A stretch of DNA of 64,000 nt, from the NCBI GenBank assembly GCA_030549335.1, contig JAUKPH010000027.1, forward strand, positions 1,178,001 through 1,242,000. Reading direction: 5' to 3'. The notes under the pieces were generated by a model. That model saw only the letters and a program-made list of their open reading frames with translations. It ran no database searches and was not told where the DNA came from. How positions within the stretch are numbered: position 1 is the first letter of the stretch; the number at the start of each line of letters is the position of its first letter. A program made the position numbers and the translations under genes. This stretch comes from Pontederia crassipes. Lineage: Eukaryota > Streptophyta > Magnoliopsida > Commelinales > Pontederiaceae. Below, piece after piece: positions 34,548 through 47,684 of this stretch.

Positions 34548-36198
34548 ATTGCTATCAGAGTCAAGTTGCTCTAGCTTTAAGATTTAAAATATCTTTAAAG
34601 TTATGGCATCAAGTGGTTCCGATTTTTTCGAAGGTCAATCTATTAATCGTCCTCCACTTTTTAATGCATAAAATTTTGCATATTGGAAAATTAGGATGCA
34701 AGCCTATGTTTGTTGTATTGATATTGATATGTGGGATATTATTCAAAATAGTTTTGATTTGAGTAAGAAAAAACCTTTTGAATATACCGAAGGAGAAAGA
34801 CTTTTAGTAAAATTAGATTGGAAAGCTAAAAATATTTTTTATTGTGCTTTGGATCCAACGGAGTTTAATCGAATTTCTAGTTGTGAAAGTGCTAATGATA
34901 TTTGGAAAAAACTCATTATTACTCATGAAGGAACGGATAAAGTTAAGGAATTTAGATTAAATATTTTAAATCATCAATATGATTCTTTTAAAATGCTTGA
35001 AAATGAATCTATTAATGAGATGGTTGTTCGCTTCAATGATATTATAAATGGCTTAGCCTCTTTGGGTGAACCAAGGACTAACCCTCAAAAAGTGAAAAAG
35101 TTTCTCAGGTCTCTCTTCTCCAAATAGCATATAAAGAGGACGGTGATCGAAGAAAATGACTTAAACAAGTTAGACTTTGATGATATTATATGTTCGCTCT
35201 TAACCTATGAGATCGGGATCAAGGAAGATGAAGAAGCAAATACTTCAAAAAGAAAAAATATTGGTATTAAAGGTAAATAAAGATGAGGAAGATATAAGTG
35301 AAGAGAATGGAGATCTTGATGAAAAGAAGCTTTCTCTATATGCAAAAAAGTTTGACAAATATCTCAGATTTGCTAAGCAAAAGAAAAAAAGCTTCACCAA
35401 GAGAAGATCATCATCAAGCAAAAGTCAAATAATTTACTTTGAGTGCAAAAAGATTGGACACTACAAAAATGAATGTCCAAATTTGGTCAAAAAGGAGAAA
35501 GATGGAGAAAGCTCAAGAAGAAAAAAAAGCTCTCCAAGCCACTTGGGATGAAAACGAAAATGAAGAAAATGACTCAAACACCTCCTCTAGTGATGACGAA
35601 GAAGCCTACATATGTCTAATGGCTAATAGCCATGAGGTATCTTCTAACTCCTTTAACTCTAGTGATAGTGAATCTTTCAATGTGCATAAGAAATTTAGAG
35701 GTCTAATTAATAAATATGAATGCCTAAAAAAGAAATACGATGAGATAAAAATAGAGTTTGAAAATTTGCAAAAGGAAAATAAAAATGTTAAAACATGTGA
35801 AAAGTATGATATATTGAATGAAAAAAGTTCTAGCTTAGAATTCTCAATTGAAGAATTGAAAACGGAAAATATTGCACTAAAATCATTATGTAAAAGACAA
35901 ATTGTAGAAATTGCATGCTTGAACAAAGAAACTAATAAATTGAAAGTTGAACTTGAAAATTTCTCAAATGAAAGTAAAATATTAGATGCCATGCTTAGTG
36001 GATCTAGAATATCTTCAAATAAAAAGGGACTCGGTTTCACATTTTTTGAAAAGAAGAATGACAAAAGAACTTTGTTTGTCAAAGCATCGGATGATTACAC
36101 AAGATTACATATTATTTGTTTTCATTGTGGATATGAAGAGCATTATTTTTATGATTGCAGAATTAGAAAAGGAATAAGTAAAAGAATGAGAAAATTTT

Positions 36199-37870
36199 GG
36201 GTCCCAAAAAGGACCATGACTAACCAAGATGGACCCAATCAAGTTTGGGTACCAAAAAGATGAAACTCCTAATTTCTTTCTTGTAGGAAGCTTCTAAGTA
36301 CAATGAAAGTAAATGGTATTTGAATAGTGGATGCTCAAGACATATGATCGGCGATGCTTCAAATTTTATCAATTTGAAAAAGAAAAATGGAGAAAAAGTC
36401 ACCTTTGGAGATAATAGCAAAGGAAGAATAATTAGTATAGGTAATATTGGTAAGAATGACAAAGTGTATTTAGAAAATGTTTGGCTTGTTGAAAATTTAA
36501 AACATAATCTAATTAACATAAGTCAACTATGCGATAAAAAATATTTAGTCAAATTTAAAAATGACAAATGTTTAATACTAGATGAAAACAACAAAGTTTT
36601 ACACATGGGTTTTAGGTACAACAATGTATATAAAATTGATTTTGACAACTTGAAAGATGAAAAATGTCTTAATGTCATGCATGATAACATAAACTTGTGG
36701 CATAGAAGATTAGGACATGCAAATTATAAATTGCTAAATAAACTTTCAAATCATGAATTGGTTAGAGGTTTGCCTAAGATCAAATTTGAGAAAAAATAAT
36801 GTTTGTAATTCATGTCTAAAAGGTAAACAAATCAAAAGTTCTTTTAAATTAAAAGAAGTTATTAGTACACATAGGGCCTTTGAACTTGTACATCTTGACG
36901 TGTTTGGACCTATTGATGTGATAAGCTTAGGAGGAAAAAGATATGTATTTGTAATTGTTGATGATTTCTTCCATTTCACTTGGACAATTTTTCTCGCTAG
37001 TAAAGATGAAACGCTAAACATATTTTCCAAATTTAGGTCCCGAAAAGGACCATGACTAACCAAGATGGACCCAAGCAAGTTTGGGTACCAAAAACATGAA
37101 ACTCCTAACTTCTTTCTTATAGGAAACTTCTATATACAATGAAGGTAAATGATATTTGGATAGTGGATGCTCAAGACATATGACCGGCGATGCCTCAAAT
37201 TTCATCAATTTGGAAAAGAAAAATGAAGGTAAAGTCACTTTTGGAGACATTAGCAAAGGAAGAGTAATTGGTATATGTAATATTGGTAAGAATAACAAAG
37301 TGTATTTAGAAAATGTTTGACTTGTTGAAAATCTAAAACATAATCTAATTAACATAAGTCAACTTTGTGATAAAAATTATTTAGTTAAATTTGAAAAGGA
37401 CAAATGTTTGATACTAGATGAAAATAACAAAGTTTTACACATGGAATTTAGGTACAATAATGTATACAAAATTGATTTTGATAACTTGAAAAATGAAAAA
37501 TGTCTTAGTGTCATGCATGATGACATAAACTTGTGGCATAGGAGATTAGGACATGCAAATTATAAATTGCCAAATAAACTCTCAAATCTTGAATTGGTTA
37601 GAGGCTTACCTAAGATTAAATTTGGGAAAAATAATGTTTGTGATTCATGTTTAAAAGGTAAACAAACCAAAAGTTCTTTTAAATTAAAAAAAGTTATTAG
37701 TACGCATAAGACTTTGGAACTTTTATATCTTGATTTGTTTGGGCCTGTTGATGTGACTAGTTTAGGAGGAAAAATATATGTATTTGTAATTGTTGATGAT
37801 TTCTCTCGTTTCACTTGAACAATTTTTCTCGTTAGTAAAGATGAGACGCTAAACATGTTTTCTAAATTCG
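36199..37870 (+). repeat. Internal tandem duplication of about 836 bp in the Sirevirus
   Basis: The stretch beginning GGTCCC(A/G)AAAAGGACCATGAC occurs from 36199 and again from 37035. The two copies run in parallel through the end of gag and the protease-integrase boundary region. They differ at scattered sites, so the duplication is old rather than an assembly echo. Confidence 0.88.
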
Positions 37871-40318
37871 CAAAAAGAGTTCAAAACGAATTTGAACAAA
37901 AGATTTCAAAAATTAGAAGTGACCATTGAGGAGAATTTGAAAATCATAAATTTAAATTATTTTGCGAAGAAAATGGAATTAGTCATAATTTTTTCACTCC
38001 TAAAATACCTCAACAAAATGGAGTAGTAGAAAAAAAAATAGAACTATACAAAAAAAAGGCTAGAACAATCTTAAATGAAAGCAAATTACCAAAATATTTT
38101 TTGGCGAAAGCCGTAAACACATCTTGCTATGTTCTCAATAGAATTCTACTTAGACCTCTTGAAAAGAAAACATGTTTTGAAATGCTATTTGGTAAGAAAC
38201 CAAACATCTCCTATTTTAAAATTTTTTGATGTAAATGTTATATCTTGAACATTAAAGATAAACTAGGCAAATTTGACGATAAATGTGTTGATGGTATTTT
38301 TCTTGGTTATTGTAATACAAGTAAAACCTATAGAGTATACAACAAAAGAACATTAGTTGTTGAAAAGTTTATTAATGTTAAATTCAATGAAACTAATGAT
38401 TCTTTGAGCAAACAAGCACACGATGATGATGAAGAAATAGTTGAAATACAAAGAAAACTTAAAATTGTGGACATAGAAGAAGCAAAAGATAACACTCCAA
38501 ATGTGGAATAAATGAAAGTACCTCAAAGAGAAGAGAATCAAATCATCCCAAGAAATTGGAGACATAGCTCATCACATCCACTTGACCACGTTATAGGTAA
38601 TATAAATGAAGGTATAAAAATTAGAAATTCTCTAAAAAATCTGTGTGCTTTTTTGACTTTTCTTGTAAATTATGAGCCCAATAATATAGATGGAGCACTT
38701 GAAGATACAAACTGGATAAATGCAATGCATGAGGAATTAAATAATTTTGAAAGAAATCAAGTGTGAAAATTTGTAGAAAGACCCAAGGACCATCCTATCG
38801 TTGGAACGAAATGGGTCTTTTGAAACAAGTTAGATGAAAATGGTGTCATTGTGAGGAACAAGGCTAGATTAGTGGCCAAGGATTACTCACAAATTAAAGG
38901 GATTGATTTTGATGAAACTTTTGCTCCTGTTGCTAGACTTGAGGCAATTCGAATGATTTTGACTTTTGAATGCTATAAAGGTTTTAAACTTTTTCAAATG
39001 GATGTTAAATCGGCTTTCTTGAATGATTTTATAAATGAGGAAGTTTATGTCGAACATCCTCAATATTTTGAAAATCCAAATTTTCTCCATCATGTTTTCA
39101 AACTCTCAAAAGTTCTTTATGGATTGAAACAAGCCACTCGAGCTTGGTATGAAAGATTGAGTTCATTTTTAATTGAAATTAATTTTCAAAAAGGGAAAGT
39201 TAACACCACATTGTTCTTAAAACATTTTAAAAATGATATTTTAATAGTTCACATTTATGTTGATGATATTGTTTATGGTGCTACTAATGAATGCCTATGC
39301 AAAGAGTTTGAAACTCTTATGCAACAAGAATTTGAAATGAGTCATGTAGGAGAACTCACATTCTTTCTAGGCCTACAAGTAAAATAATCCAAGGAAGATT
39401 CGGAATGAACGAATGCAAGCCGATCACAACTACTATGTGCACTACTACAAAATTAGATAAAGATAAAAAATGCAAGTCCATTGATAAAAAAAGGTACAGA
39501 GGTATGATTGGTAGTTTGCTCTACTTGACGACATCTAGGCCGGACATAATGTTTAGTGTGTGTTTGTGTGCTAGGTTTTAATCCGCCCCCAAAGAATCAC
39601 ACTTAATTGCTGTAAAAAGAATATTGCATTATTTAAAGTATACAACTGACTTAAGCATTTGATATGATAGAAATTCCCCATTTGAATTGCATGCCTACAC
39701 CGATGCTGATTTTGCCGGGTGTAAAATTGATAGAAAAAGCACTAGTATGATATGTTATTTTCTTGGTAGTTCTCTCATTTCATGGGCTAGCAAGAAACAA
39801 AACTCCATCGCACTTTCTATCGCCGAAGTCGAATATATAGCCGCCGGTAGTTGTTGTGTACAGATACTATGGATAAAATAATAATTACTTGATTATGATG
39901 TAAATTGTTCAAATGTACCCATGAAGTGCGATAAAACAAGTGCTATAGAAATGACAAAAAATCCACTGCAACACTCTAGGACTAAACACATTGACTTACG
40001 GTATCATTTCATTAGAGAACATGTGTCCCTTAAGAACATTGCCATTGAACATGTCTCAATCGAAGTTCAACTTGCATACATATTTACAAAACCCTTAAGT
40101 GAAGAACGATTTTGCATGCTTAGAAGGGAATTAGGAATGATTAACTCTTGATTGCATATCAATCCAAAGTAAAAGTGACTTGATTATACAATATCACTTT
40201 TGACATGAATTGAACATTAAAAGTGTTGCACAACACTTACATTTGTATGATCTTTTTTGGAATATGATTTGTATGATTTTTTATGAGTTTAAATGGTTCA
40301 AAGTTTGAAAAATACAGG

Positions 40319-40570
40319 GACCGGTCGATCAACTTACAGGACCGGTCGACAGATTGAAAGGACCGGTCGAAAGCTATAAAGTTCAAAATATGCAAACAAA
40401 CGATCAGTCGACCGACATGATACGACCGGTCGATCGGTATATTACTGCGATCGACTGCGCTATATGAAAAGGAGTGTCCGGTCGACCGCGAGGCATGACC
40501 GATCGATCGGTATATGTCAAAATCGCACGATATAAGCAATGGACCGTCCGAACCGGTCGACCAAAAGCCT
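40319..40570 (+). repeat. Palindromic GGTCGACC motif cluster between pol and the extra coding region
   Basis: About nine copies of variants of ACCGGTCGACCGGT lie in 250 bp, matching the clusters in both LTRs. Confidence 0.88.
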
Positions 40571-41159
40571 TTCACTTCGCAAGACCGCCGCCCCTGCGAC
40601 CTGTCCTCCTTTGACAACCGTGCTCCAGCCAGCCGCTCTCCGGCGAACCCGGCAGCCGCCTCCTAGGTCAACCATATCCGTCGGCCGCCCCTCCTCTGTC
40701 GACTCTCTTTGACCGGCCGCGTTCGTCGCTCTCTCCGGCCGCATCAACCCTATCTCCGGCCGCTTTTTCTCTGTCTCTCCTTTCTCCCTTTCTCTCTCTC
40801 CGGCCAACTCTCCCTCTCCGGTCACTCTCTCTTTGGCCAACTCTCCCTCTCCAGCTACTCTCTCCCTTTCTCTCTCTCCGGCCAACTCTCCATTTCTGGC
40901 CGCTCTCTCCCTATCTCTCTATTTCCGGCCGCTCACTCTCTCCAGCCGACTCTTCGGCCGACCGTCCCGCTGGTCACCTCCCCTCTCCCACTGTTCATCG
41001 GAAACACAAAATTCTGGTAACCCATTGTTCGCCGCCGCTGACCTTCTGCTCTTTCCAGATTTCCGACCATCTCGGCAGCTCGGCACACTCCTTTCGACAT
41101 TCATCTCAGTTCTGTTCCAACATTTCGCTCACTTCATACCACCATTGTTGAATCCATGA

Positions 41160-42255
41160 CCGACGACGATGGGCATTCACATGTTTGGATGGTCTTTCAG
41201 TGTCGTCGTCGCTTCCCCAGTTCCGATGGTACCATTCATATCATCCCACCAGAACCTGAACCTGAACCCGAACGCGAATCCTCATCTTGTTGATCACTTT
41301 TATGCGAACATGACAATCACTCGAGATGGCATTATTACCTATGTCCTTGGCATGCTCATTCATTTTGTTCTAGACCATCTTTGTCGCATTTTTGGGGTTG
41401 CGTGCCCATTACCTGGTCTTTATTCATTTGTCACTCATGGTTGCCCTTCCGATTATCTTCCCATCTCAGATGACATTCAGACCGCTTTTGTTGGACAAGA
41501 CTTCCAATATACTGTCGAAACGGCCTATCATCATCTTCATCCACTGATGAAAATGGTCCATCATCTCCTTAGCCGCATGATCACTCATTGAGTCGGGCAC
41601 TATACAGAGGTCACTCACTTTGATCTCTTCTTTCTTCACTATCTCTGTATCCGTGATGCATCATTTCTTCATTTTGGTCATTATGTCTTCTATCACATGG
41701 ACTACACCTTTCAGAAGATCTCTTCTGTTGCTCGTGAATGGCACCACTTATATTTTGGCGCTTGGATCACGAAGATCTTACTCCACTTTGGTGTCGACAT
41801 CCCTGCTGATGAGGAGTACATTCGACCTCGTCCCACTGACGTCATTGATTTCGAAACTTTACACCGGATGGATCTTAGGTTTAGTGAGTAGGCAGCGCCA
41901 GATTCTGACAATAGAGATGATGTCACAGATGGCGAGCCAGCACTGATGGACACTCAGGAGATTGGCCCTAGCTTCCCTTTACCATCGGCGTCCACTGAGC
42001 ATATTGGGCCTTCTCAGCACAGTGCTTCAAACTTCCATGGCACCTATGACTTCACGGCTCTTTCACAGTAGGTGGCCGCCATAGACCATCGTATGACACA
42101 GATGGACCATCGTATGACCCAAATAGATCGACGTGTTCGACGGATGGAGCGTGACTCCCGCTACCTTGTTGGATCGCTACAGGCCTATTATGCATCGCAG
42201 GAATTTGTTCTGCTCGTAGCTCATGAGGATGATAGTCCCGATGAGGAGTAGTTGG
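41160..42255 (+). mobile_element. Extra (third) coding region of the Sirevirus, fossil
   Basis: It lies between RNase H and the 3' LTR. Recognisable parts are a HLVDHFYANM-type start, a segment on interaction-domain lines (HFGVDIPADEE), and a coiled-coil-like tail of repeated (M/I)DHRM motifs followed by an acidic end. The layout matches the annotated 'putative plant transposon protein' region of Sireviruses, which sits where an envelope-like frame is found in some members. Broken. Confidence 0.65.
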
Positions 42256-42676
42256 GTTATCTCTCTCTTTGATGATGTCAAAAGGAGAAGAAGTCTAGGA
42301 CGATATCATATGTTATGTGTCTTAGTATGTTATGTGCTTACACTTGTATCGTGCATATCGTGCACCATTTTGTAGTGACTTCAGTCATATTTGTTAGTGC
42401 ATGATGTATTATTAACTATGTAATGGAATGATTTTTATTATGTGATGACTTTTGACTTTTTCTTATGTGATGACTTTTTTTATTTTACCTTTGATATCAT
42501 ATTTATTTTTTGCCATATCTTCATATAAATGCCACTTATTTAGGGAGAGAAAAAGTAAAATATGCATAAATACAGAGGGAGCTTATTTATTACTTTCTAT
42601 GTAAAACTCACATTTCATTCCTTTCTTTCTTTCCCTTATCGTCTAATTAATTTGCCATCATAAAAAAGGGGAAGAT

Positions 42677-43681
42677 TGTTGAATCCCATGTTTTGATGAT
42701 AACAAATTAAATAGATCTAAAAGTTACTAATCTACTCTCAAGTGATGATAATACAGGTGTATGATTGACATGAACAGATTCGCAGAAGAATTCGACAAAT
42801 TAAAAGTTGGAAAAAAAGTTTCAGACATGACCGGTCGACCGACAATGAGCACCGGTCGACTGATATTCGGTGGAAGAAAAGACGACAAGATGCCGATCGA
42901 CGTCGAGACTATACCGGTCGATAGACCGGTCGACAACAATATAGACCGATCGACGTTGAGACATTACCGGTCGTTGTATCGGTCGAAGGACCGGTCGACC
43001 GGACAGCGTCAAAGCGCAAAAATGAGACAACGGTCACATAGACCGGTCGACCAGCCCATCCCAGCGGTCGACCGGTCATTCAGTCAAATGAAAAGTAACG
43101 GCTAGAATTTTGAGGAGAAATTTGGGGGAAACTTTTTGAACGAAATCTCACCCCTACGAGCCTATAAAAGGAGTGTCAAAGCCTGAAGAAAATTCATCCA
43201 AGCAACAAAGAACATCCTAGAGCTCCTCTCAAGTTTTTTAGCATAGAATTGCAAATTTCTTCCCTTTTCTTTTCTTAGTCTTGAGTGTGAGAAAAAATTT
43301 TGTAAAAGAAAGAGTAAGAGGGAACATTTCCTTTCTGAATCTAGTGAGATTGAGAGCTCCTTGTATAGAGGTGTGCCTAGCCTCTTGAGCAAAGAAGAAT
43401 GCGTGATTGTTTAAAGAGGATTGTTCTCTCCCTACAAGAAAAGAGAAAGATAGTGAATCTCTGACAGTCTCGATGTCGAGAAGTCGGAGCGGGGACGTAG
43501 GCCAAAGTATTAGGGCTGAACCTCGTCAACATATCGTGGCTTCTTGTGTTTGTTTGTTATTCTTCATCTACGCATTATCCTTATTTTCTTGTGATCATTT
43601 TTATCGATTTTTTTCGAAGGTGAATTTTTGGAAAATTTAATTTTACCAATTCACCCTCCTCTTGATGCTTTCGATCTTACA
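42677..43681 (+). repeat. 3' LTR of the Sirevirus
   Basis: It starts TGTTGAATCCC directly after the polypurine tract and ends GATCTTACA. A CCTATAAAAGG box lies at 43161-43171, and a GGTCGACC palindrome cluster at about 42830-43080. Confidence 0.92.
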
Positions 43682-46488
43682 ATTAATACTTTAATGATTC
43701 TAAAATGTGACGCCAGTGAGTCTTAAGACGTCGCAAAAAAAAATGTAATTTTGAGACAAGGCAAGTGTGTCACAAATGCATGCCGCATAAATCCCATTGC
43801 TACCACATGTTATCATGACAACTTCATTGTGATTTTGTGGTGACTCATTTGTCAGTAACTACCAAGAACGATTGAGTGGAGTGGTACGGTCGGTTCCAAT
43901 CCTTACGGATGCAAATAATTTTTGTTAGAGTCTCATCTATCAAGTGGCATATGATGCGGATAGTCATATCAAATTACTTGAGTTCGATGATGAATCGAAT
44001 TTTAATTTATGGACAATAGGCTCTTTAGCGTCGTGTGAATTAAGTCGTCGATCTACTTCTCAAATGTCGAAGGCTGACCTAAAAAGAATAAAGGTGTACC
44101 TTGTGGGATGATTGTGCTATCAAAGCATTTGATGCAGGTATATTTACACATATTTTTCATATATTATTTAGACTATTTTTCATACTTCTTACAATGCGTG
44201 CATCAAGTTTCTCATTCTTTTATAAATTATTTTAAGTCATAGATTGATCATATTTATTTTATTTTGAAGGTGCATAGCCATTGAAAATGAAAATGGAGTC
44301 AAAACATCACATAAATATCATATGTAAATATTTATTATAATATCATGAAAATGCAAAAATGATTTTTTTATTATAATATATAAATATCATGTGTGTCATG
44401 ATTTATAGCATGATATCCATATGTAACAACATAATATCTAAATTATGCATGTCATGTGTTTTTATATAACACGTCAGATATATCTTACTTAAGTACAAAC
44501 ATCAATAAACATCAAATCATCAACATCATGGCATAAAAGCATACTGTTGGCATGTGTAACTTTTCTTATCATTTGCCATTTTTTTTCATTTACCTTCTTT
44601 CTTGCTTAGTTATATACGAAAGTGGTCAAAATCATGCTTTTGTTCTATCCGATTATGTCAAATACCATTTCAGAATTTAATTTTGAGATGAAACAAATGT
44701 AGTGAAACCCGAATTATGTGACCCTGGTTTCAACTTTGGTGGAACCGGGAGTCCTATCATTTTTTTATCTGTTGGGTTTGATGTGATGGTTTCTTTTTTT
44801 TTAAATTCATTTTTTCTTTTTTCTTTTCTCTCACACCATATATTTTATAAAATAAATTATTTAATAAATATAAAATAATTTTAATAAGGAATTAATATAA
44901 TATTATTTATTACTTATTATTTTATTAAAAAAATAAATATTTCATTAAATATAATTAATTTTTAAAAATGTTTTTTATATTTAAATAATATATTTTAACA
45001 AAATTTTTCTCATAAATTTTTTTATTTTATAAAATTATACTTCATAATTATAATTATTATTTTTAATTCAAAATCTATCAAAAATTTATTCATCACATCT
45101 ACTTTTTTTCTATCGCATCAATCACCTTATTCCGCATCATCAAATTCCAATCTAACCAAACACAATACGAACTAATCTGTCAATTTAATTATGTATCAGG
45201 AACTTAAAAATTGTGATTCGGTTTCCAAAGGATCCCTTAGGAGTTCTTTCAGTATTATTTTACTTTCTTTGAACTCATATCTTAATCATATGATCACTTT
45301 GAAATTCATTTTAGTCTTCATATCATTTCAACTTAACATATAATATTTTTTTATGTTACATAATTGAAGAACCAAGTCATCATCACGACTTCAATTAGTT
45401 AGCCCGGTATTTATTTTCATATTTTGTCCCTCTTTAAAGCCTTTAGAAAAAAAATGCACACCATGCGGATGTGCGAAACTGTCACATCTGTGTTCCAAAT
45501 AACTATTAATAAAATATTCATTCTTAATTTGCCATTATCTATATAGATATATTTTACTACGAGTAATGTAAATCATTAAAATTGAGATTGAATTTTTGAG
45601 ACAATAGGAGTTTGAAACGTGACGTTTATAATATAATTAATACAATTATCTATATAATTAAAACATAAGATTTTATGATAATTCATGGTTAGTTAGTTCT
45701 AAACTATGATGATTCGTTTTTGGATAAGTTGCTAAAATTTGATTGGCACAAAATTTAGATAGTTGGACTCTATAATATTGTTTCACATTAGATTTCGGCC
45801 TATTTGGGTACGTGGGAAAAGTAAAGGAACTTTGATAAACTACAACTTTTTCTCCTATGGCAGCAAAAATTACCAAATGGTGTTTGGATATTGATTTTTT
45901 CCAATTCAAAACCATGATTTTAAGTTCATTACGATGTAAAAAAAATACTGTGCTATGTATGTTTTTTCCTTCGGCCAGCTCCTTAGGTGAGATTAGGCAT
46001 AAAGCAAAGTTTTGCAATCAATTCATTATTTATTTTTTATTTTTTTCCTACTGTTACGTTGTGCAACCAAATACCTCCCATCTATTTTTTTTTAGATATT
46101 TATAAACTATGGTATGTCACTTTTTGACAATTGACGTACCATAAGATTTTTTATTCTATAGGATAAAATATTTTTCACCTATGTTTCTCTCGTGAAAAGT
46201 TTTATTTTGTAGTAATATCGTGTGGAGTTTCCAACTGTATATATAATAACAACAAATTATTTGGTAGGTTGTTTTCTATTGCTAAAATATGACTAGTAGA
46301 GTGAATTAACTTTTGAGTGTTATGATGATTTTTTTGTCCATTTAATCATGGTTTCATCATGATAAAAGAAGCTTATGATATAGCACCTGCATTTGAATTT
46401 TGATGCCTTAACACATTATTCTTTGTTATTTACAATTTAATACCCGATGGCTAGATCAATAGTCCTTTGTGTCTTTAATTTGGAGCCA
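43682..46488. other. AT-rich intergenic DNA
   Basis: No gene is recognised. The stretch does not contain the missing part of the Gypsy 3' LTR. A weak foldback at about 44765-45180 (GGGTTTGATGTGATGG against TTGGTTAGATTGGAATTTGATG in reverse) may be a decayed hAT-type MITE. Confidence 0.5.
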
Positions 46489-46496
46489 TAATATAT

Positions 46497-47676
46497 GGGA
46501 ATAATGGGTATCCCCCCATCTGAAATGGGGGGACATTTCATAGCGCCTGTCCGATCCTGTCCGTCAACATGAACCAGTGGTGATTCATGGAGAAAAAAAC
46601 CTGTCCGACGAAAGGCCGGATCGAACGTGGTCGGCGAGTATAAAAACTCAGGGTAAAAAATTTTTATCCCCATTTGCTCACTCTCATTCTCTCTCTCAAC
46701 TCTCTCGCTCTCCGCATCCGCCTCACGCTCGAGAGCCGTCGCGACCGACGTCATCTCCGCCGCCAACGAGATCTCCAGGTCCAGATATGCGCGAGTGCGA
46801 TCGTCGGCGAGATCATGACATCGACGATCATGTCCAACCATCCCAGATCTGCGCGAGTTCGATCGACGGCGATATCTCCGCATCCCCGACCAGATCTGAT
46901 GGACGCCGACCAGATCTGGTCCTCGGCAACCTAGTCCGACCGGATCTGGTGGATGCAGAGCTCTCTTCGCGCGGCGTGGCGGACGGTTGCCTCCTGCGCA
47001 GCGGCAAGCTCCGCGACGACCTTGAGCACCGGATCTTGCCCTTCGCCAACCCCGTCAACCAGATCCACGACCTCTCGCCGATCTCAGACCCAACCAGATC
47101 CCCGCCTGTCCTCCGCCACTCCCACGCCGATCAGACCCGCCGAGCATCGCCGACCCCTGCACACCTCGACTCCCTATCCATCACTGCTCCCCCTCCTCCT
47201 CCCCCTCGAGCTCCGCCGCCAAGAGCCAACGATCAGCCCCGCCAAGCACCGCCGCCGCTCGCCCCCCGAGTGCCACACGCCCGGCCTCACTGTCGCCGCC
47301 GAGATCCACCCCGCTTGCCCTCATCCGAGTGTCGCCGCCGAGTTGATATATGATTTCACCGTGGAGATACCCTGCCGAGTCTCTCGTCAGTAGTTCCTTG
47401 TAATGATGGATGTTATTTTTGTTAGGCGTTCTACTGTGGTTGATATTTGGATTGTGAAATGAAATGCTCCGCGGCCAGGCTTTTTGAGTTTTATACTCCT
47501 CCGAACCGGTTGTCGTGTGCAAACCGCTCATTGAATCTCGAACCCGGCCCCTGAACCGCCCTAGATCTCTTCCAAAATATTCAAATCTGCGCCAGTCGTC
47601 GAATGCGAATCCAACGGCTGTTGCAGTATGGGGGACAGTCCCCCCAAATAAGTTGGGGGGACGCCCATTACTCCCC
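46497..47676. mobile_element. Non-autonomous TIR DNA element carrying TATA-box ends (Pack-MULE-like)
   Basis: The ends are inverted: GGGAATAATGGGTATCCCCCC on the left against GGGGAGTAATGGGCGTCCCCCC on the right in reverse complement. Each is followed by a G-run foldback and, about 145-190 bases in, by a GAGTATAAAA(A)CTCA box pointing inward. An exact 8-bp direct repeat TAATATAT flanks it (46489-46496 and 47677-47684). After the left TATA box comes a CT-rich leader (46683-46720), then a GC-rich proline/arginine-coding-like body without a recognisable protein. There is no transposase. Ends of 150-200 bp with an 8-9-bp duplication fit Mutator-like elements; hAT is the alternative. Confidence 0.75.
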
Positions 47677-47684
47677 TAATATAT

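Larger units (their letters stand above)
33579..43681 (+). mobile_element. Fossil Ty1/Copia element of the Sirevirus (SIRE/Maximus) group
   Basis: Parts in order: 5' LTR (33579-34547), a primer-binding site diverged from TGGTATCAGAG, gag (34603-36263) with a knuckle region, protease and integrase (about 36300-38200; SGCSRHM, LWHRRLGHANY), reverse transcriptase (about 38515-39400; DVKSAFLN, YVDDIVYGATNE), RNase H (about 39680-40150), a long post-pol region with an extra coding region (about 41160-42250), a polypurine tract (AAAAAAGGGGAAGA) and the 3' LTR (42677-43681). The extra region and the RT/RNase H wording place it in the Sireviruses. Broken, about a dozen breaks. The LTRs differ by eye at some 10-15% of sites, suggesting a few million years at commonly used grass rates. 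No matching 5-bp target duplication is seen (GATGA before, ATTAA after). Confidence 0.9.

Noticed and set aside
33574-43686. Target-site duplication of the Sirevirus
   Set aside because: The five bases on either side (GATGA and ATTAA) do not match, so none is claimed.
44765-45180. Foldback resembling a hAT-type MITE
   Set aside because: The arms match only weakly and no target duplication could be found.
46577-47353. 258-codon plus frame in the TIR element
   Set aside because: Proline/arginine-rich reading of degenerate GC-rich repeats, with no recognisable domain. Kept only as part of the element.
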